Below, piece by piece: positions 23,637 through 33,436 of a DNA stretch of 52,935 bases. The stretch spans positions 1-52,935 of the forward strand of contig PLQC01000043.1 of NCBI GenBank assembly GCA_003159675.1, given 5' to 3'. The notes below the pieces were generated by a model. The model searched no databases. It was given only the letters and a program-made list of their open reading frames with translations, and was not told where the DNA came from. Each line of letters starts with the position of its first letter. The first letter of the stretch is position 1. Both the position numbers and the translations under genes were made by a program. Source of the stretch: Limisphaerales bacterium (GTDB lineage Bacteria > Verrucomicrobiota > Verrucomicrobiia > Limisphaerales > BOG-1460).

Positions 23637-25124
23637 ATGCCGTTGCAGGGGATCGAACACATCGTCGTGGTGATGATGGAAAATCGTTCGTTCGACAACC
23701 TCCTCGGTTGGCTGTACGACGCGCCGAATCCTCCTCTCTTCAACATCCCGCAGCAATCGCCGACAACCTTCAACGGGTTATTGCCCGGTGTTTGCTCCAA
23801 TCGGCCCGACGCCTCCAGTCCACCGGTGTTCGCGAGCCGTCCGCCGACAGCGTGGCCGTCCTGCCCGATGCCGAACCAGGTTCCCACTCCGGATCCTCAC
23901 GAGGAATTTGACCACATCACCGCCCAGATTTATGGAACGGCTACGCCTGCTTCCGGAGTGGCGGCCGACATGAGCGGATTCTTGAAGGACTATGCCAGCA
24001 CGGCCGCCGGAGCGACGTCCGCCGGGCAAATCATGCAGTCCTACGGGTCGCAGGACGCCAACGTCATCAACCAGCTTGCGCGGAGTTTCGCGGTCTGCGA
24101 CCGATGGTTTGCGTCGGCTCCGTCGCAAACCTGGCCGAACCGCGGGTTCGTGCACACCGGTTCCTCCGACGGCCACATCAACAACGACGACTACGAGCCC
24201 TATGACATCCCGACGATTTTCAACGTTCTGCAGGCCCGGGGCAAATCGTGGGGCGTGTTTCACAACACCACGCTGATTCCGTCCCTGACGTGCGTTCAGT
24301 TTTCCCCGCGGCTCCTTCCCCTGACGTCCAATTTCCGCGCATACGAAACCTTCAAGGAGCTGTGCGGCGCCGCAGTCACGGCGGATCCATCCCTGAAGTT
24401 GCCGGCGTATTCCTTCGTCGAGCCGAGATTCACGCCGGAACCCGCATTCCTGAAGATGGATTACCCGAATGATTATCACCCGCCGCACAATGTTTGCCGC
24501 GGCGAACAGTTTCTGGCCGACGTGTACCAGGCGGTGCGCAACTGTCCGTATCGGGACAGCATTCTCCTGGTGATCACGTTCGACGAGCATGGCGGTTGCT
24601 ACGACCATGTGCCGCCGCCGACCGGCGCGGTGGCGCCGCAGCTGGGGGCGGTTTCGCGCGACGGGAGCTTTGATTTCAGCCGTTACGGAGTGCGGGTACC
24701 GGCCATTGTGGTCTCCTCGTATGTGCAGCCCGGCACGGTTTTCCGGGCCAATGAACCCGGGGAGCCGCCGTTCGACCACACCTCCATCCTGGCCACACTC
24801 CGGGACTGGTTTGACCTGGGAGCGGATCCACAGAATTCATTTTTGCCAAGCCCTCGAATCCAGAAGGCGCCGACGCTCGACCGGGTGCTGACTCTGTCCG
24901 ATCAGAACAAGAACATCAACTGGCCGGACATCAGTGCGGCCTGCGTCGTGGACGGGACGGACGAATCGCCGCAAACTCCGCTCAACGACGTCCAGAGAAG
25001 TCTGCTGGCGGGGGTGGTGCGCCAGAACACCGGCAGCACGGACTTCACCGCCGCGGCGCAGCAGGCCAGATCGATGATCACTTACGAACACGCGGGCAGT
25101 TTTCTGTCTGCCCGCGCGCTATAG
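23637..25124 (+). CDS. Phosphoesterase (phospholipase C/acid phosphatase family, PF04185)
   Basis: A 495-residue protein. The N-terminus HIVVVMMENRSFDNLLGWL holds the ENRSFDxxLG motif, the middle HTGSSDGH, and the C-terminal half TFDEHGGCYDHVPPP, VRVPAIVVSSYV and FDHTSILATL. These are the metal and phosphate ligands of the family, which includes bacterial phospholipase C and AcpA. No signal peptide precedes ATG 23637, which is unusual because relatives are mostly exported; it may start further upstream or be cytoplasmic. Convergent with the histidine kinase. Confidence 0.88.
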   Translation: MPLQGIEHIVVVMMENRSFDNLLGWLYDAPNPPLFNIPQQSPTTFNGLLPGVCSNRPDASSPPVFASRPPTAWPSCPMPNQVPTPDPHEEFDHITAQIYGTATPASGVAADMSGFLKDYASTAAGATSAGQIMQSYGSQDANVINQLARSFAVCDRWFASAPSQTWPNRGFVHTGSSDGHINNDDYEPYDIPTIFNVLQARGKSWGVFHNTTLIPSLTCVQFSPRLLPLTSNFRAYETFKELCGAAVTADPSLKLPAYSFVEPRFTPEPAFLKMDYPNDYHPPHNVCRGEQFLADVYQAVRNCPYRDSILLVITFDEHGGCYDHVPPPTGAVAPQLGAVSRDGSFDFSRYGVRVPAIVVSSYVQPGTVFRANEPGEPPFDHTSILATLRDWFDLGADPQNSFLPSPRIQKAPTLDRVLTLSDQNKNINWPDISAACVVDGTDESPQTPLNDVQRSLLAGVVRQNTGSTDFTAAAQQARSMITYEHAGSFLSARAL

Positions 25125-25199
25125 CCGCATTTGAGGGCGTCAAGGCCTGGTGTCCGATGAACTGTCCGGTTCGATTCCGGGGCGCCTGGAACGGCTGCG

Positions 25200-26375
25200 C
25201 TACTCCGCGCGGGACAGGGTGAAGAAGAACGCGGCGCCTTTGCCGGGTTCGCTTTTGGCCCAGACTCTGCCGCCATGGCTCTGGACGATGTGTTTGACGA
25301 TGGAAAGGCCCAGCCCGGTGCCGCCTTGTTCCCGCGACCGGGCTTTGTCCACACGATAGAACCGCTCGAACACACGCTCCAACGCTTCGGCCGGAATTCC
25401 CGGTCCGTCGTCCTGGACGCACACCTCGAAGGTGTCGTCGTTGAGGGTGTTGCCGCTGACCGTGACGGAGCCCTCGAGCCGGCCATATTTGATCGCGTTG
25501 TCCACCAGGTTGCCAAAGACCTGTTGGAGGCGGTCCGCGTCGGCCCGCACGGTCACTTCCGGCAGATGATTGGTCAGAGTCACCCGCTTTGTCCGGGCGC
25601 GGGCACTGAGGTCGCCGAGGGCCTTTTCCACCATTGGCCGCAGGGCGAGGTTCTGCAAATTCATCCGGATCCGGCCGGATTCCAGTTCGGAAATGGTAAG
25701 CAGATCCTCGATGAGGAACTGGAGCCGCTCGGAGTTGCGCTGGATGGTCTGCAGGAATTTCGTTTCGACTTCGGGGTTATCCTTGGCGCCGTCGAGCAGC
25801 GTTTCGACGTAGCCTTTGATGAGTGACAGGGGGGTGCGAAGTTCGTGGCTGACGTTGGCCACGAATTCCTGGCGCGCCCTTTCCAATTGCTTGAGACGGG
25901 TAAGGTCGTGAACGACGAGGACGGTGCCGCGCTGCTTCCCGTTGGCGTCGGATATAGCGGCGGCATTGATCTGGAGCCAGCGTTCGGACAGGCCGGCCAG
26001 CCTCAGCTCGTGGCCGAGCAGTTGCTCTTGCGGCGTGACGCTTTCGACCAGTGCCGCCAGTTCGGTCAGGCGCAGCGCTTCAACGATCGTTTTGCCGCGG
26101 ACAGGGGTGGTGAGGCCGAACAGGTCGGAGAACGCGCGGTTGGCGAGTTGGATGCGGCCGTGTTCGTCGAGCAACAGCAACCCTTCGATCATGCTGTTGA
26201 ACAGGGCTTCCTGCTGGGTCTGGACCTGGCGCGCAGCGTGTTCCTGGGATTCCTTGAGTTGTTCGATCGCATCGCGCGAGGTTTCCTGCGCGCGAAGAAA
26301 TGCGCGCCGCCACCGCAGGTGCACGACCCCGGCCGCCAGGGCCATGAACGCCAGAACTGTTAGAATCGACCACAC
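25200..26375 (-). CDS. PhoR-like sensor histidine kinase
   Basis: A 391-residue kinase. One N-terminal membrane segment (about 3-20), a coiled coil, a PAS domain (about 55-170, LFNSMIEGLLLLDEHGRIQLANRA), then HisKA with phospho-acceptor His in FVANVSHELRTPLS, and HATPase with DNAIKYG, DDGPGIP and GTGLGLSIVKH. It starts with GTG 26375; an in-frame stop lies shortly upstream. The response-regulator gene is 147 bp upstream in the same direction. PhoR/PhoB architecture suggests phosphate sensing, but no pst or pho target is visible here. Confidence 0.92.
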   Translation of the reverse strand: MWSILTVLAFMALAAGVVHLRWRRAFLRAQETSRDAIEQLKESQEHAARQVQTQQEALFNSMIEGLLLLDEHGRIQLANRAFSDLFGLTTPVRGKTIVEALRLTELAALVESVTPQEQLLGHELRLAGLSERWLQINAAAISDANGKQRGTVLVVHDLTRLKQLERARQEFVANVSHELRTPLSLIKGYVETLLDGAKDNPEVETKFLQTIQRNSERLQFLIEDLLTISELESGRIRMNLQNLALRPMVEKALGDLSARARTKRVTLTNHLPEVTVRADADRLQQVFGNLVDNAIKYGRLEGSVTVSGNTLNDDTFEVCVQDDGPGIPAEALERVFERFYRVDKARSREQGGTGLGLSIVKHIVQSHGGRVWAKSEPGKGAAFFFTLSRAE

Positions 26376-26522
26376 AAGGCAAAGGGACCCATCCGCGTCC
26401 GTTCAGCAGGAACCCCGAATCGCACAGCGCGGCGAAGCCGCAACCAAAGGAGCGCGTGCCTGTGACCCGCAGCACGTTGGACCCCAAGGCAGCCCGGGAC
26501 GCTGGCATAGGCTTTGAACGTC

Positions 26523-27224
26523 TCAGGCCTCGACGAAACGATAGCCGACGCCGCGCACGGTATCGAGAAATTTCGACGCGGGCCCGAGCTTCTCGCGCAG
26601 CCGCCGCATGTGCGTGTCCACCGTGCGGGTGTCAACCATGTTGTTGTACTCCCAGACATCGCGGAGAAGTTGCTCGCGGGACTGGACGCGTCCGCGCCGT
26701 TGGGCCAGGACGGTCAGCAGCTTGAATTCGGTGGCGGTGAGGCCGATGGATTTGCCCCGCCAGCTGACGATGTGGCGCGGCACGTCCAGGTGCAAATCCC
26801 CGAAGTTGAGCTTGTCCTGTTCTTCCTGTGAAGTCCGGTCGCGCTGGAGAAGTTTTTTGATGCGCAACACGAGTTCGCGCGGGCTGAAGGGCTTTGTCAC
26901 ATAATCGTCGGCGCCGAGCTCCAGGCCCAGGACACGGTCGATCTCCGCCGCCTTGGCCGTCAGCATCACGATGGGAATGGCGGCTGTGGCCGGATCGCGC
27001 CGCAACATTTTGCAGACTTCCAGCCCGTCCACTTCCGGCAGCATCAGGTCGAGAACAATCAAATTGGGTTGCGTCGTCCGCGCCTTGTTCAGCGCGTCGG
27101 CGCCATCGGCCGCCGTCACGACGGAGTAACCCGCCTGCCTTAAATTGAATTCAACCAGTTCGACGGCTTCCGGTTCATCGTCAACCACCAGAACTTTCGA
27201 TCTCACAGCGGACTTCGATACCAT
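26523..27224 (-). CDS. PhoB-like response regulator
   Basis: A 233-residue OmpR/PhoB-family regulator. Receiver domain: VLVVDDEPEAVELV, phospho-acceptor Asp in IVLDLMLPEVDG, MLTAKAAE and YVTKPFSPREL. The winged-helix DNA-binding domain follows, with GLTATEFKLLTVLAQRRGRV and TVDTHMRRLREKLG. ATG 27224 begins directly before the receiver; the longer frame to 27395 only translates a receiver relic in a wrong frame. Partner of the downstream kinase. Confidence 0.95.
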   Translation of the reverse strand: MVSKSAVRSKVLVVDDEPEAVELVEFNLRQAGYSVVTAADGADALNKARTTQPNLIVLDLMLPEVDGLEVCKMLRRDPATAAIPIVMLTAKAAEIDRVLGLELGADDYVTKPFSPRELVLRIKKLLQRDRTSQEEQDKLNFGDLHLDVPRHIVSWRGKSIGLTATEFKLLTVLAQRRGRVQSREQLLRDVWEYNNMVDTRTVDTHMRRLREKLGPASKFLDTVRGVGYRFVEA

Positions 27225-27265
27225 GCCTATAGTTATGCGACAATGCCATGCGTGTGACAAGCGTG

Positions 27266-27432
27266 TTACGATTCCGGGGCGGGAATGTGACTGTGGCCCG
27301 GTCGCGGCGCCGGCGCGCGGCCTAACAGGCTCTCCACCCGCGAGATCAGATGCTTCGGACTGAACGGCTGGGCCACATAGTCGTCCGCGCCGCAATCCAG
27401 CCCCGCCAGCCGTTCAGTTCGCCGGACAGGGC
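27266..27432 (-). pseudogene. Relic of a response-regulator receiver domain
   Basis: In a minus-strand frame the sequence reads VRRTERLAGLDCGADDYVA, then QPFSPKHLISRVESLLG, ending at a TAA (27266-27268). This is the C-terminal third of a receiver domain, with the GADDYV-x-x-PFSP block, but it lacks the start, the phospho-Asp and the Lys of the KPF motif (Gln instead). It sits just upstream of the complete phoB-like gene. The remaining 440 bp up to the NrtA remnant (27433-27879) show no gene. Confidence 0.7.
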
Positions 27433-27879
27433 GGTGAGGAGTTATTGAGATGCACCCCCGCGTTGTTTGTGAACAAATTTTGCTTGAGATTTTGGAAAGA
27501 GTGACGATAGTAGAGTCATTAGCGGCGCGCAGGGGTAATTGAGATAGTGGCGCCGGTTCTTTGGAAAAAGGAATTTGATTGCCGAAGCCGGTCGGACCGG
27601 GTTCGAAGGTTTTCGGAATGAATTTCCCTGCCTACGCACGTGATTAGAAACTATGTCCTTGAACCGTAGTCAACAAATCAAGGAGCCTTAGTTGTGGTTG
27701 TGGCCGACAGGCCTTTATTGGACGTCGAAAGCAACCCGGCGGGTTCCAACTGTTTCTAGTAAGTTCAAAGGAACTGTTACTCACGGCACTGGTGGGGTTT
27801 TTTTTGCCCGCGTGTCCTGCGGAAGGACTGCTCGTCGGATGGATGCGGCCAGGAAGGGAAATCGAGCCCGACGCGGGTG

Positions 27880-28353
27880 TCACGCCGGCTCTTTCAGCTT
27901 TGCTTCGTACCGATCGGCTTCCCGCTTCAGGGCCTCCATCTGGTTGAGCGCGGCGGTTTTGGTGCGTTGAAAGATGTCCGGCAGAAACACGTTTTTCAGC
28001 GCAGGCACACGCATGGCCGGTGGAAGCTTGAGGACGTTCTGCGCCATGAGCTCGTGGAGCTGCCCCATTACCCACGCGGCTTTTTGCTCCGTCGGTTCAT
28101 TGGCGTTGTGCCGGAAAAAAATGCTTGGATTCCGTCCGGCACCGGAAGTCAGTTCCTCATCGGGTGCCTTGTCGCGAATGGTGGCCCAGCGCGTTTCACG
28201 CTTCAATTCCACGTCCAGTTCATACCTCTGAAACAACCCCGACTCGTGCGCGTAAACCAGGGGCGCGCAGTCACTGTCGGGAATAAACCCGACCTGCAGG
28301 GGTTGGCATCGCTCCAAGATTTGAGGCAGCCCGGCTGTGAATCTGTTCGTCAT
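27880..28353 (-). pseudogene. NrtA/CmpA-like substrate-binding protein with internal deletion
   Basis: A 157-residue frame. The start (LQVGFIPDSDCAPLVYAHESGLFQRYELDVEL then WATIRDK) is the N-terminal lobe of the NrtA/CmpA nitrate/bicarbonate-binding family. It then jumps to a C-terminal-like segment (SIFFRHNANEP...VFLPDIFQR). Family members are about 400-450 residues, so roughly two thirds is missing while the frame is preserved. No signal peptide is visible. Likely a deletion remnant; a shortened functional protein is possible but unlikely. I saw no ABC permease or ATPase beside it. The 375 bp to rarA hold nothing clear. Confidence 0.6.
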
Positions 28354-28728
28354 GCTCCATCGAAATACAACGGCATGAGCGCTGAAATGCACCCCACCGG
28401 ATCCTTCTCTCGAGCCCGAGCCGCGCGAAAGCGAATCGCGGGCCCGGACCCGGTGTGAACAGTGCACGTTATTAATTTCAGGCTCATGCCGCTTCGCCTC
28501 CCAGCAAGAGGGATGCTGAACGCCGGGAATTCGGACAGAGATTGCATGAAATATTTTCACGAGGTTGATGAAGCGCGGCGATTTGCATCGGAACGGCGGA
28601 GTTCACGGGGTGGGGGGGGTGGCGGAACGCGTTGCGAAAGGGCAACCCGCCAGGGAGGGCCCGGGTTCCCGGCTGATGCCTTCTGTTCAGGCTGGCAAAG
28701 AATGGAGCGCCATTGCTATGTTGGCTGC

Positions 28729-30099
28729 ATGGCGCGTGATGATTTGTTTGCGGCGGCGCCCGCTTCCAACATGGATACCCCGGGGAATCCGCAGACGCCG
28801 CGGCACGAGCCCCTGGCGGCGCGCATGCGCCCGCGCGATCTGGGCGAATTCACCGGCCAATCTCATATCCTCGGCCCCGGTCAACTGCTGCGCCGCGCCA
28901 TCGAGGCCGACCGCATCCAGTCTCTCATTTTCTACGGCCCTCCCGGCACGGGCAAAACCTCGCTGGCCCAGATCATCGCGCTGCAAACGAAAAGCAAGTT
29001 CGAGCGGCTCAGCGGCGTCGAGTCCAACGTCGCCGACATGCGCCGCGTCCTGTCCGCCGCCGCAAACCGCCTCGAGAACACCGGGCAGCCCACCATCCTC
29101 TTCATCGACGAGATCCACCGGTTCAACAAAGCCCAGCAGGACGTGCTGCTGCCGGATGTCGAGAGCGGCGTGATCCGTCTCATTGGCGCGACGACGCACA
29201 ACCCGTTTTTCTTCGTCAATTCGCCGCTCGTTTCACGCTCCCAGATTTTTGAATTGCGGCCGCTGGCCGAAGATGAGCTCTTCTCATTGCTCGAGCGCGC
29301 CCTGGCCGATGCCGAACGCGGCCTCGGCTGGATGAAGATTCAGGCGGAGGAACCCGCCTTACGCCACCTCGCCAGGCTTTCGGACGGCGACGCGCGCAAA
29401 GCGCTCAACTCGCTGGAAATCGCCGCGCTCACCACGGCGCCGGACTCGAATGGGGTCGTCCGCATCGACCTGGCCGTCGCCGAGCAGAGCATCCAGAAGA
29501 AGGCAGTGGTGTACGACGATGAAGACGCGCATTACGACACCATCTCGGCGTTCATCAAGTCGATGCGCGGGAGTGACCCGGACGCGACGCTCTACTGGCT
29601 GGCCAAGATGATTCATGCGGGCGAGGATCCGCGATTCATCGCGCGGCGGATCATGATCCACGCGGCGGAAGACGTCGGTCTGGCCGATCCGATGGCGCTG
29701 GTGCTGGCCAACGCGGCGTTCCAGGCGGCGGAATTCATCGGCTGGCCGGAGGCGCGAATCCCGCTCGCCGAGGCGGCCATTTACATCGCCACGGCCAACA
29801 AAAGCAACTCAGTCGTCATGGCCATCGATGGCGCCATGAAGGATGTCGAGTCGGGCCGTACCCTGGCGGTGCCGGAGCATTTGCGTGATGCGAGTTACAA
29901 GGGCGCGAAGCGGCTGGACCATGGCCAGGGCTACGAGTACGCGCACGATCATCCGGGACATTTCGTGGCGCAGGATTACCTCGGCGCGGACAAGCGCTAT
30001 TACGAACCGACCGAGCAGGGCGTGGAGAAAAAGATCAAGGAGCGGGTGGAAAAATGGCGGCAACAGTTTGCCGAACTGAGAAATCCAAAGCGGCCATAG
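28729..30099 (+). CDS. rarA: Replication-associated recombination AAA ATPase RarA (MgsA)
   Basis: A 456-residue clamp-loader-like ATPase acting at stalled forks. It starts with PLAARMRPRDLGEFTGQSHIL, Walker A GPPGTGKTS, Walker B FIDEIHRFN, sensor ATTHNPFFFVNSPLVSR and the C-terminal MgsA/RarA region (VVYDDEDAHYDTISAFIKSMRGSDPDA ... LAKMIHAGEDPRFIARR, KLAEAAIYIA-like). ATG 28729 was taken because the frame upstream (from 28462) has no family features. Confidence 0.95.
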   Translation: MARDDLFAAAPASNMDTPGNPQTPRHEPLAARMRPRDLGEFTGQSHILGPGQLLRRAIEADRIQSLIFYGPPGTGKTSLAQIIALQTKSKFERLSGVESNVADMRRVLSAAANRLENTGQPTILFIDEIHRFNKAQQDVLLPDVESGVIRLIGATTHNPFFFVNSPLVSRSQIFELRPLAEDELFSLLERALADAERGLGWMKIQAEEPALRHLARLSDGDARKALNSLEIAALTTAPDSNGVVRIDLAVAEQSIQKKAVVYDDEDAHYDTISAFIKSMRGSDPDATLYWLAKMIHAGEDPRFIARRIMIHAAEDVGLADPMALVLANAAFQAAEFIGWPEARIPLAEAAIYIATANKSNSVVMAIDGAMKDVESGRTLAVPEHLRDASYKGAKRLDHGQGYEYAHDHPGHFVAQDYLGADKRYYEPTEQGVEKKIKERVEKWRQQFAELRNPKRP

Positions 30100-30105
30100 A
30101 TGCCA

Positions 30106-30887
30106 TCAGGGAACGGGGCGCTTTACGCGGACGGCGCGGACGAGGAGGTCGTCGCCGCCGTTATAGAATCGAAAGTCGGTGTGGCAGTTTTCGGAGCCTT
30201 GGAAGCGGGCCTCGGTGAGGTGGAATCGCGCTTTTCGCCATTGCCCCGAGTTGGTGCGGTGGACCACAAGAGGATTGGATTTATAGGCGCCTTTGACCGG
30301 CGCCGCGGTGTCCGTGGAATCGTGTTCCAGCATGACCTCCCCCGCTCCGGCGTCCAAAAATTCCATCTGGATTTCGAGGGTATCTCCGGTCTGCCGCCGG
30401 AATGCATCATCCGCGCTGAAGTAGAGGTAGCTCCATTTGTTTCCGTCCCTTCGCGGCACCTGCCAGCAACGGATGCCGTCGTGTTCGACAATGGTGAACG
30501 GGCCGTCGCCGGTTTTGCACTCCTCGCAGACCAGGAGGCCGGCGGAGCGGTCCGGTGTGGCGAAGACGTCGCCGGGGTTGAGCCGGTTGTCCTCGCACTC
30601 CTGGAGGGCGACCTTGAGCCACCAACTGCGGTTGGGGTCTGTTTCGGTTTTCAATGCCTTTTCGACCAGGGGCAGGGCGGCATTGGCCTGATCGGCCAGG
30701 GCTGAACCGCGGCATTCCGTTTTGAGTAGTCGCTGTCGTGGAGCCGGGCGATCCAGGTTCTGAGCTGCGCGTCGGACCCGGCCTTCTCCTGCACGGGTGC
30801 ATCGGGTAGGGGTTGCGCGCCGGCGCAATTGGCCAACGCGAGCAACGCCAGGAGAGCCGCCGCGAAGAAAGGATGCATTGTTTTCAT
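30106..30887 (-). pseudogene. Secreted HEAT-like/carbohydrate-binding-like protein, frameshifted
   Basis: The first part (signal peptide MKTMHPFFAAALLALLALANCAGA, then a helical RTWIARLHDSDYSKRNAAVQ) and the rest (ALADQANAALPLVEKALKTE, GIRCWQVPRRDGNKWSYLYF, DFRFYNGGDDLLVRAVRVKR) are in different frames. The switch is near 30706-30712. Restoring one G in TTCAGCCC to give TTCAGGCCC joins them smoothly as AAVQALADQANAAL. The C-terminal 150 residues look like a beta-sandwich binding module; no family name is secure. The break may be an assembly error. Confidence 0.65.
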
Positions 30888-30912
30888 TGCCAGGTCGGTT
30901 TTTTTTGCGGGT

Positions 30913-32430
30913 TTACCAAGAGTAGTGGACGCTGTAGGAGACTGTTTTCTCCTCGTCCGGCTTCACTTGCACGAGGAACTCGACGGTTTGCGCGTCGGTT
31001 TTCAGATACGTGTCGGACTTTCGGGTGATCTCCCAATTATTCCAGCGATACAGGTGCTCGACGACACAGATTTCGACCGGTTCGGCCTTGTGGTTCCGCA
31101 ATTTGATTTCAAACGACTCGTCCATCCACCGTTGTGTCTGGTTTTCCTGGAAATCGGTGCGCCGGCGTTCGCCCACGAGATCAAACGCGTTGCCGGTGAA
31201 GACCCGGACCGTTTCATCGCGAGGCGAATGATCGATCGTGTCTTCGCCGGTGAACTCCAGCCGGCCATCGGCGTCGCGGCGATAAAAGCGCATGCGGCCT
31301 TTGGGCAGCGGCAGGCCGAGATGGTTGGCTTCCGAATTCGCGAACTCGCGCATCACCCATACCTTGGGATTGGATTCCGTGCCGTAGTCGCGATTCTGTC
31401 GGATGTTTTCGTAACTCCAGCCATTGTAGCGATTGCGGTCGATCTTTACGCCATCATAGATGTAAAGCGGCGCGGACTTGACGCCGGAGGCGCGGACGAA
31501 CTCGACCTGCTTGGTTTCGCGATCGAGCAGCGTCGTGGGCCGATCGAGTGTATAGAGGTGATATTCATCAAACGCTTTCTCGCTGACCGGAGGACGCATG
31601 GCCCCGCCCAGCGAACCGGCCGAGTATTCGAGCTGATCGTAGTTGCGGACCTCTTGAATTTTATTGACGTCCCCGGCCATGAGTTTGATTTTCGCGTTCT
31701 CGAATGACTTGCCACTTTGATTGTCCATGCTCACCCAGCCGACGAGATCCAGTGTCGCCCTTTTCCGGCGCCACGAGGTTGTAATCCGCGTGCCAGCTCA
31801 TCCCGCCGGTGATGTAGCCCAACTCCGCGTCGAACTTGCCCGGTTTGTCCGCCTGGATCAGCCACGTCAGGATCGGCTGGAGGACAGTGTCGTCTCCGAG
31901 GGCGGGAAACAGCGGCTGGCCCGGCAGGCTGAAACGCAATTGACCGTCCACTTCAATGATCGGTTGGCCGGCGCCGTCCGAACCGGCATAGGCCATCTGG
32001 TTCATGGCGTATTGCGATCCGTAACGGCCCATCGCGGCATAGTGCGGCACGTAGCCGCTCCGGATGATTTTGCCTTTAATGATTTCGCGCCGGCCCTGGC
32101 CATTGACGTTCTGGTAGGATTCGAAGTCGATCATCTTGCCTTCGAACAGGGAGAGCAGCAATTCCTGGGAAACGGGATCGGCCCGGTAGTTCTGCTCGAG
32201 GATCTGGAGGTTGCGCTGGCCGGACGGATCGCGCAAAACGACGGAATCGGGCTCCAAATGCATCGTCGTTCCGGTGAAGCGCACCTGGTTGACGCCGGCT
32301 TCAGATCGAGCGGCACGGTGTCGCGCACGACGGCAAAGTTCTGGTTATAGATGGTTAAGGCTGGCTGGGACGCAAAGGCGCCGGTTGCGAGCAGGCAGGT
32401 GAATCCCAGGTATCGAGCGGTTCGTTTCAT
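30913..32430 (-). pseudogene. DUF4139-like secreted protein, two frameshifts
   Basis: Three frames must be joined. N-terminal signal and QPALTIYNQNFAVVRDTVPLDLKP (from 32430) switch near 32300 to GVNQVRFTGTTMHLEPDSVVLRD; adding one C in AAGCCGG restores LDLKPGVNQVRF. A second switch near 31750 joins VAPEKGDT with LDLVGWVSMDNQSGKSFENAKI. The remainder reads to 30913 (VEHLYRWNNWEITRKSDTYLK). The order (short strand, VPLDLKxGxNxVRF, a central LV-x-E... and a GWVSMDNQSG block) matches DUF4139-type mucoidy-inhibitor-like proteins. Full length would be about 500 residues. It is next to the other frameshifted gene. Confidence 0.7.
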
Positions 32431-32484
32431 AAACGGTTACTCCAGTCAGACGGCATTTCCGGCAGAATGCTCCCGTGACTGAAA

Positions 32485-32733
32485 ATGGCAAGCAGGTTTC
32501 GATTCTGTGCCGCGGGCGTGGTTACGATGGTGGGAGACGCGAGTGCGTTTGCGGGGGTGACGGCAGAACTCACAATTCAATGCGCTGGCAATCCTGGAGC
32601 CATCGGCACCCTGAGCGAGAATGTCTTCGATTTGGACGCTATCAGTTTTTCGCCAAGTCCTGTGCCAGAACCGACAAGTTGTGAAGCAATGCTCTTATTC
32701 GTTGGCTTTTGCCTGTTGCATGGAAGGAGATAA
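32485..32733 (+). pseudogene. PEP-CTERM sorting-signal fragment
   Basis: An 82-residue frame ending VPEPTSCEAMLLFVGFCLLHGRR, that is a PEP motif, a hydrophobic segment and a terminal Arg pair, the tripartite PEP-CTERM signal recognised by exosortase. The preceding VFDLDAISFSPSP is typical of the end of such proteins. The N-terminal half is short, with no proper signal peptide, so this is likely a remnant of a larger exported protein. Confidence 0.5.
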
Positions 32734-32833
32734 CGCGCTTAAAAGCCCATCGGGAAGGGGCACAAATTCAGGACCCGGCGCATTGCCCGCTCATTGCCCG
32801 CTGTTGCAAATCAGCTTTTGCTGTGGTTATTTC

Positions 32834-33424
32834 GTGGAGTTGAAACGAAGAGATTCCAAGTCCAACCTCCGCCAGCAAGTTCGCGTCTGCTTGGATGGGA
32901 TGACACCGTCCAAACGCGCTGCGGCTTCGGCACAGGCTTGTGCGTTACTCGAAAAACAGGCCGTGTGGCGGGAGGCTCGGTCAATTTTCTTCTACGCGCC
33001 CCTGCCGGAGGAGTTGGACATTTTGGCGGTGTTGAAAGATTCTCTGGCTGCCGGCAAAACGGTCGCGCTGCCCCGGTTCGATCTCGCGTCCAATCGTTAC
33101 GTCGCCTGCCGTGTCCGGGACCTTGACGGCGACGTTCTCAATGGGCGGTTCGGGATTCGCGAGCCAGCCGAACGTTGTCCTTCCCTGGAATTGACCCGGC
33201 TGGATTTGACCCTCGTGCCTGGGTTGGCCTTTGATGCGCAAGGCCGCCGGTTGGGCAGGGGAAAGGGGTTTTATGATGAACTGCTGGCGTCCATTGGGGG
33301 CATCACGTGCGGAGTGGCTTTCGATGAACAAATCCTCGATGAAATTCCCATCGAGCCGCATGACGTGCGCGTCCACTGCATCCTGACGCCGACGCGCTGG
33401 ATGGAGTCGTCACCGCAGTCCTGA
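32834..33424 (+). CDS. 5-formyltetrahydrofolate cyclo-ligase
   Basis: A 196-residue ATP-dependent enzyme converting 5-formyl-THF to 5,10-methenyl-THF. It has LRQQVRVCLDGM..SKRAA near the start, FFYAPLPEELD, VALPRF, NGRFGIREP, and the diagnostic LVPGLAFDAQGRRLGRGKGFYD ATP loop, then VAFDEQILDEIPIEPHDVRV. No ATG is near the expected N-terminus; GTG 32834 (or TTG 32840) gives a normal length. It overlaps nothing and follows the PEP-CTERM remnant. Confidence 0.88.
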   Translation: MELKRRDSKSNLRQQVRVCLDGMTPSKRAAASAQACALLEKQAVWREARSIFFYAPLPEELDILAVLKDSLAAGKTVALPRFDLASNRYVACRVRDLDGDVLNGRFGIREPAERCPSLELTRLDLTLVPGLAFDAQGRRLGRGKGFYDELLASIGGITCGVAFDEQILDEIPIEPHDVRVHCILTPTRWMESSPQS

Positions 33425-33436
33425 GAAGAGCGATGG

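Noticed and set aside
27225-27395. N-terminal extension of the PhoB-like regulator
   Set aside because: The extra residues translate the relic receiver in the wrong frame; ATG 27224 directly precedes the true domain.
27780-27805. Intrinsic terminator at a run of T
   Set aside because: The T-run is there, but no stable GC stem directly precedes it.
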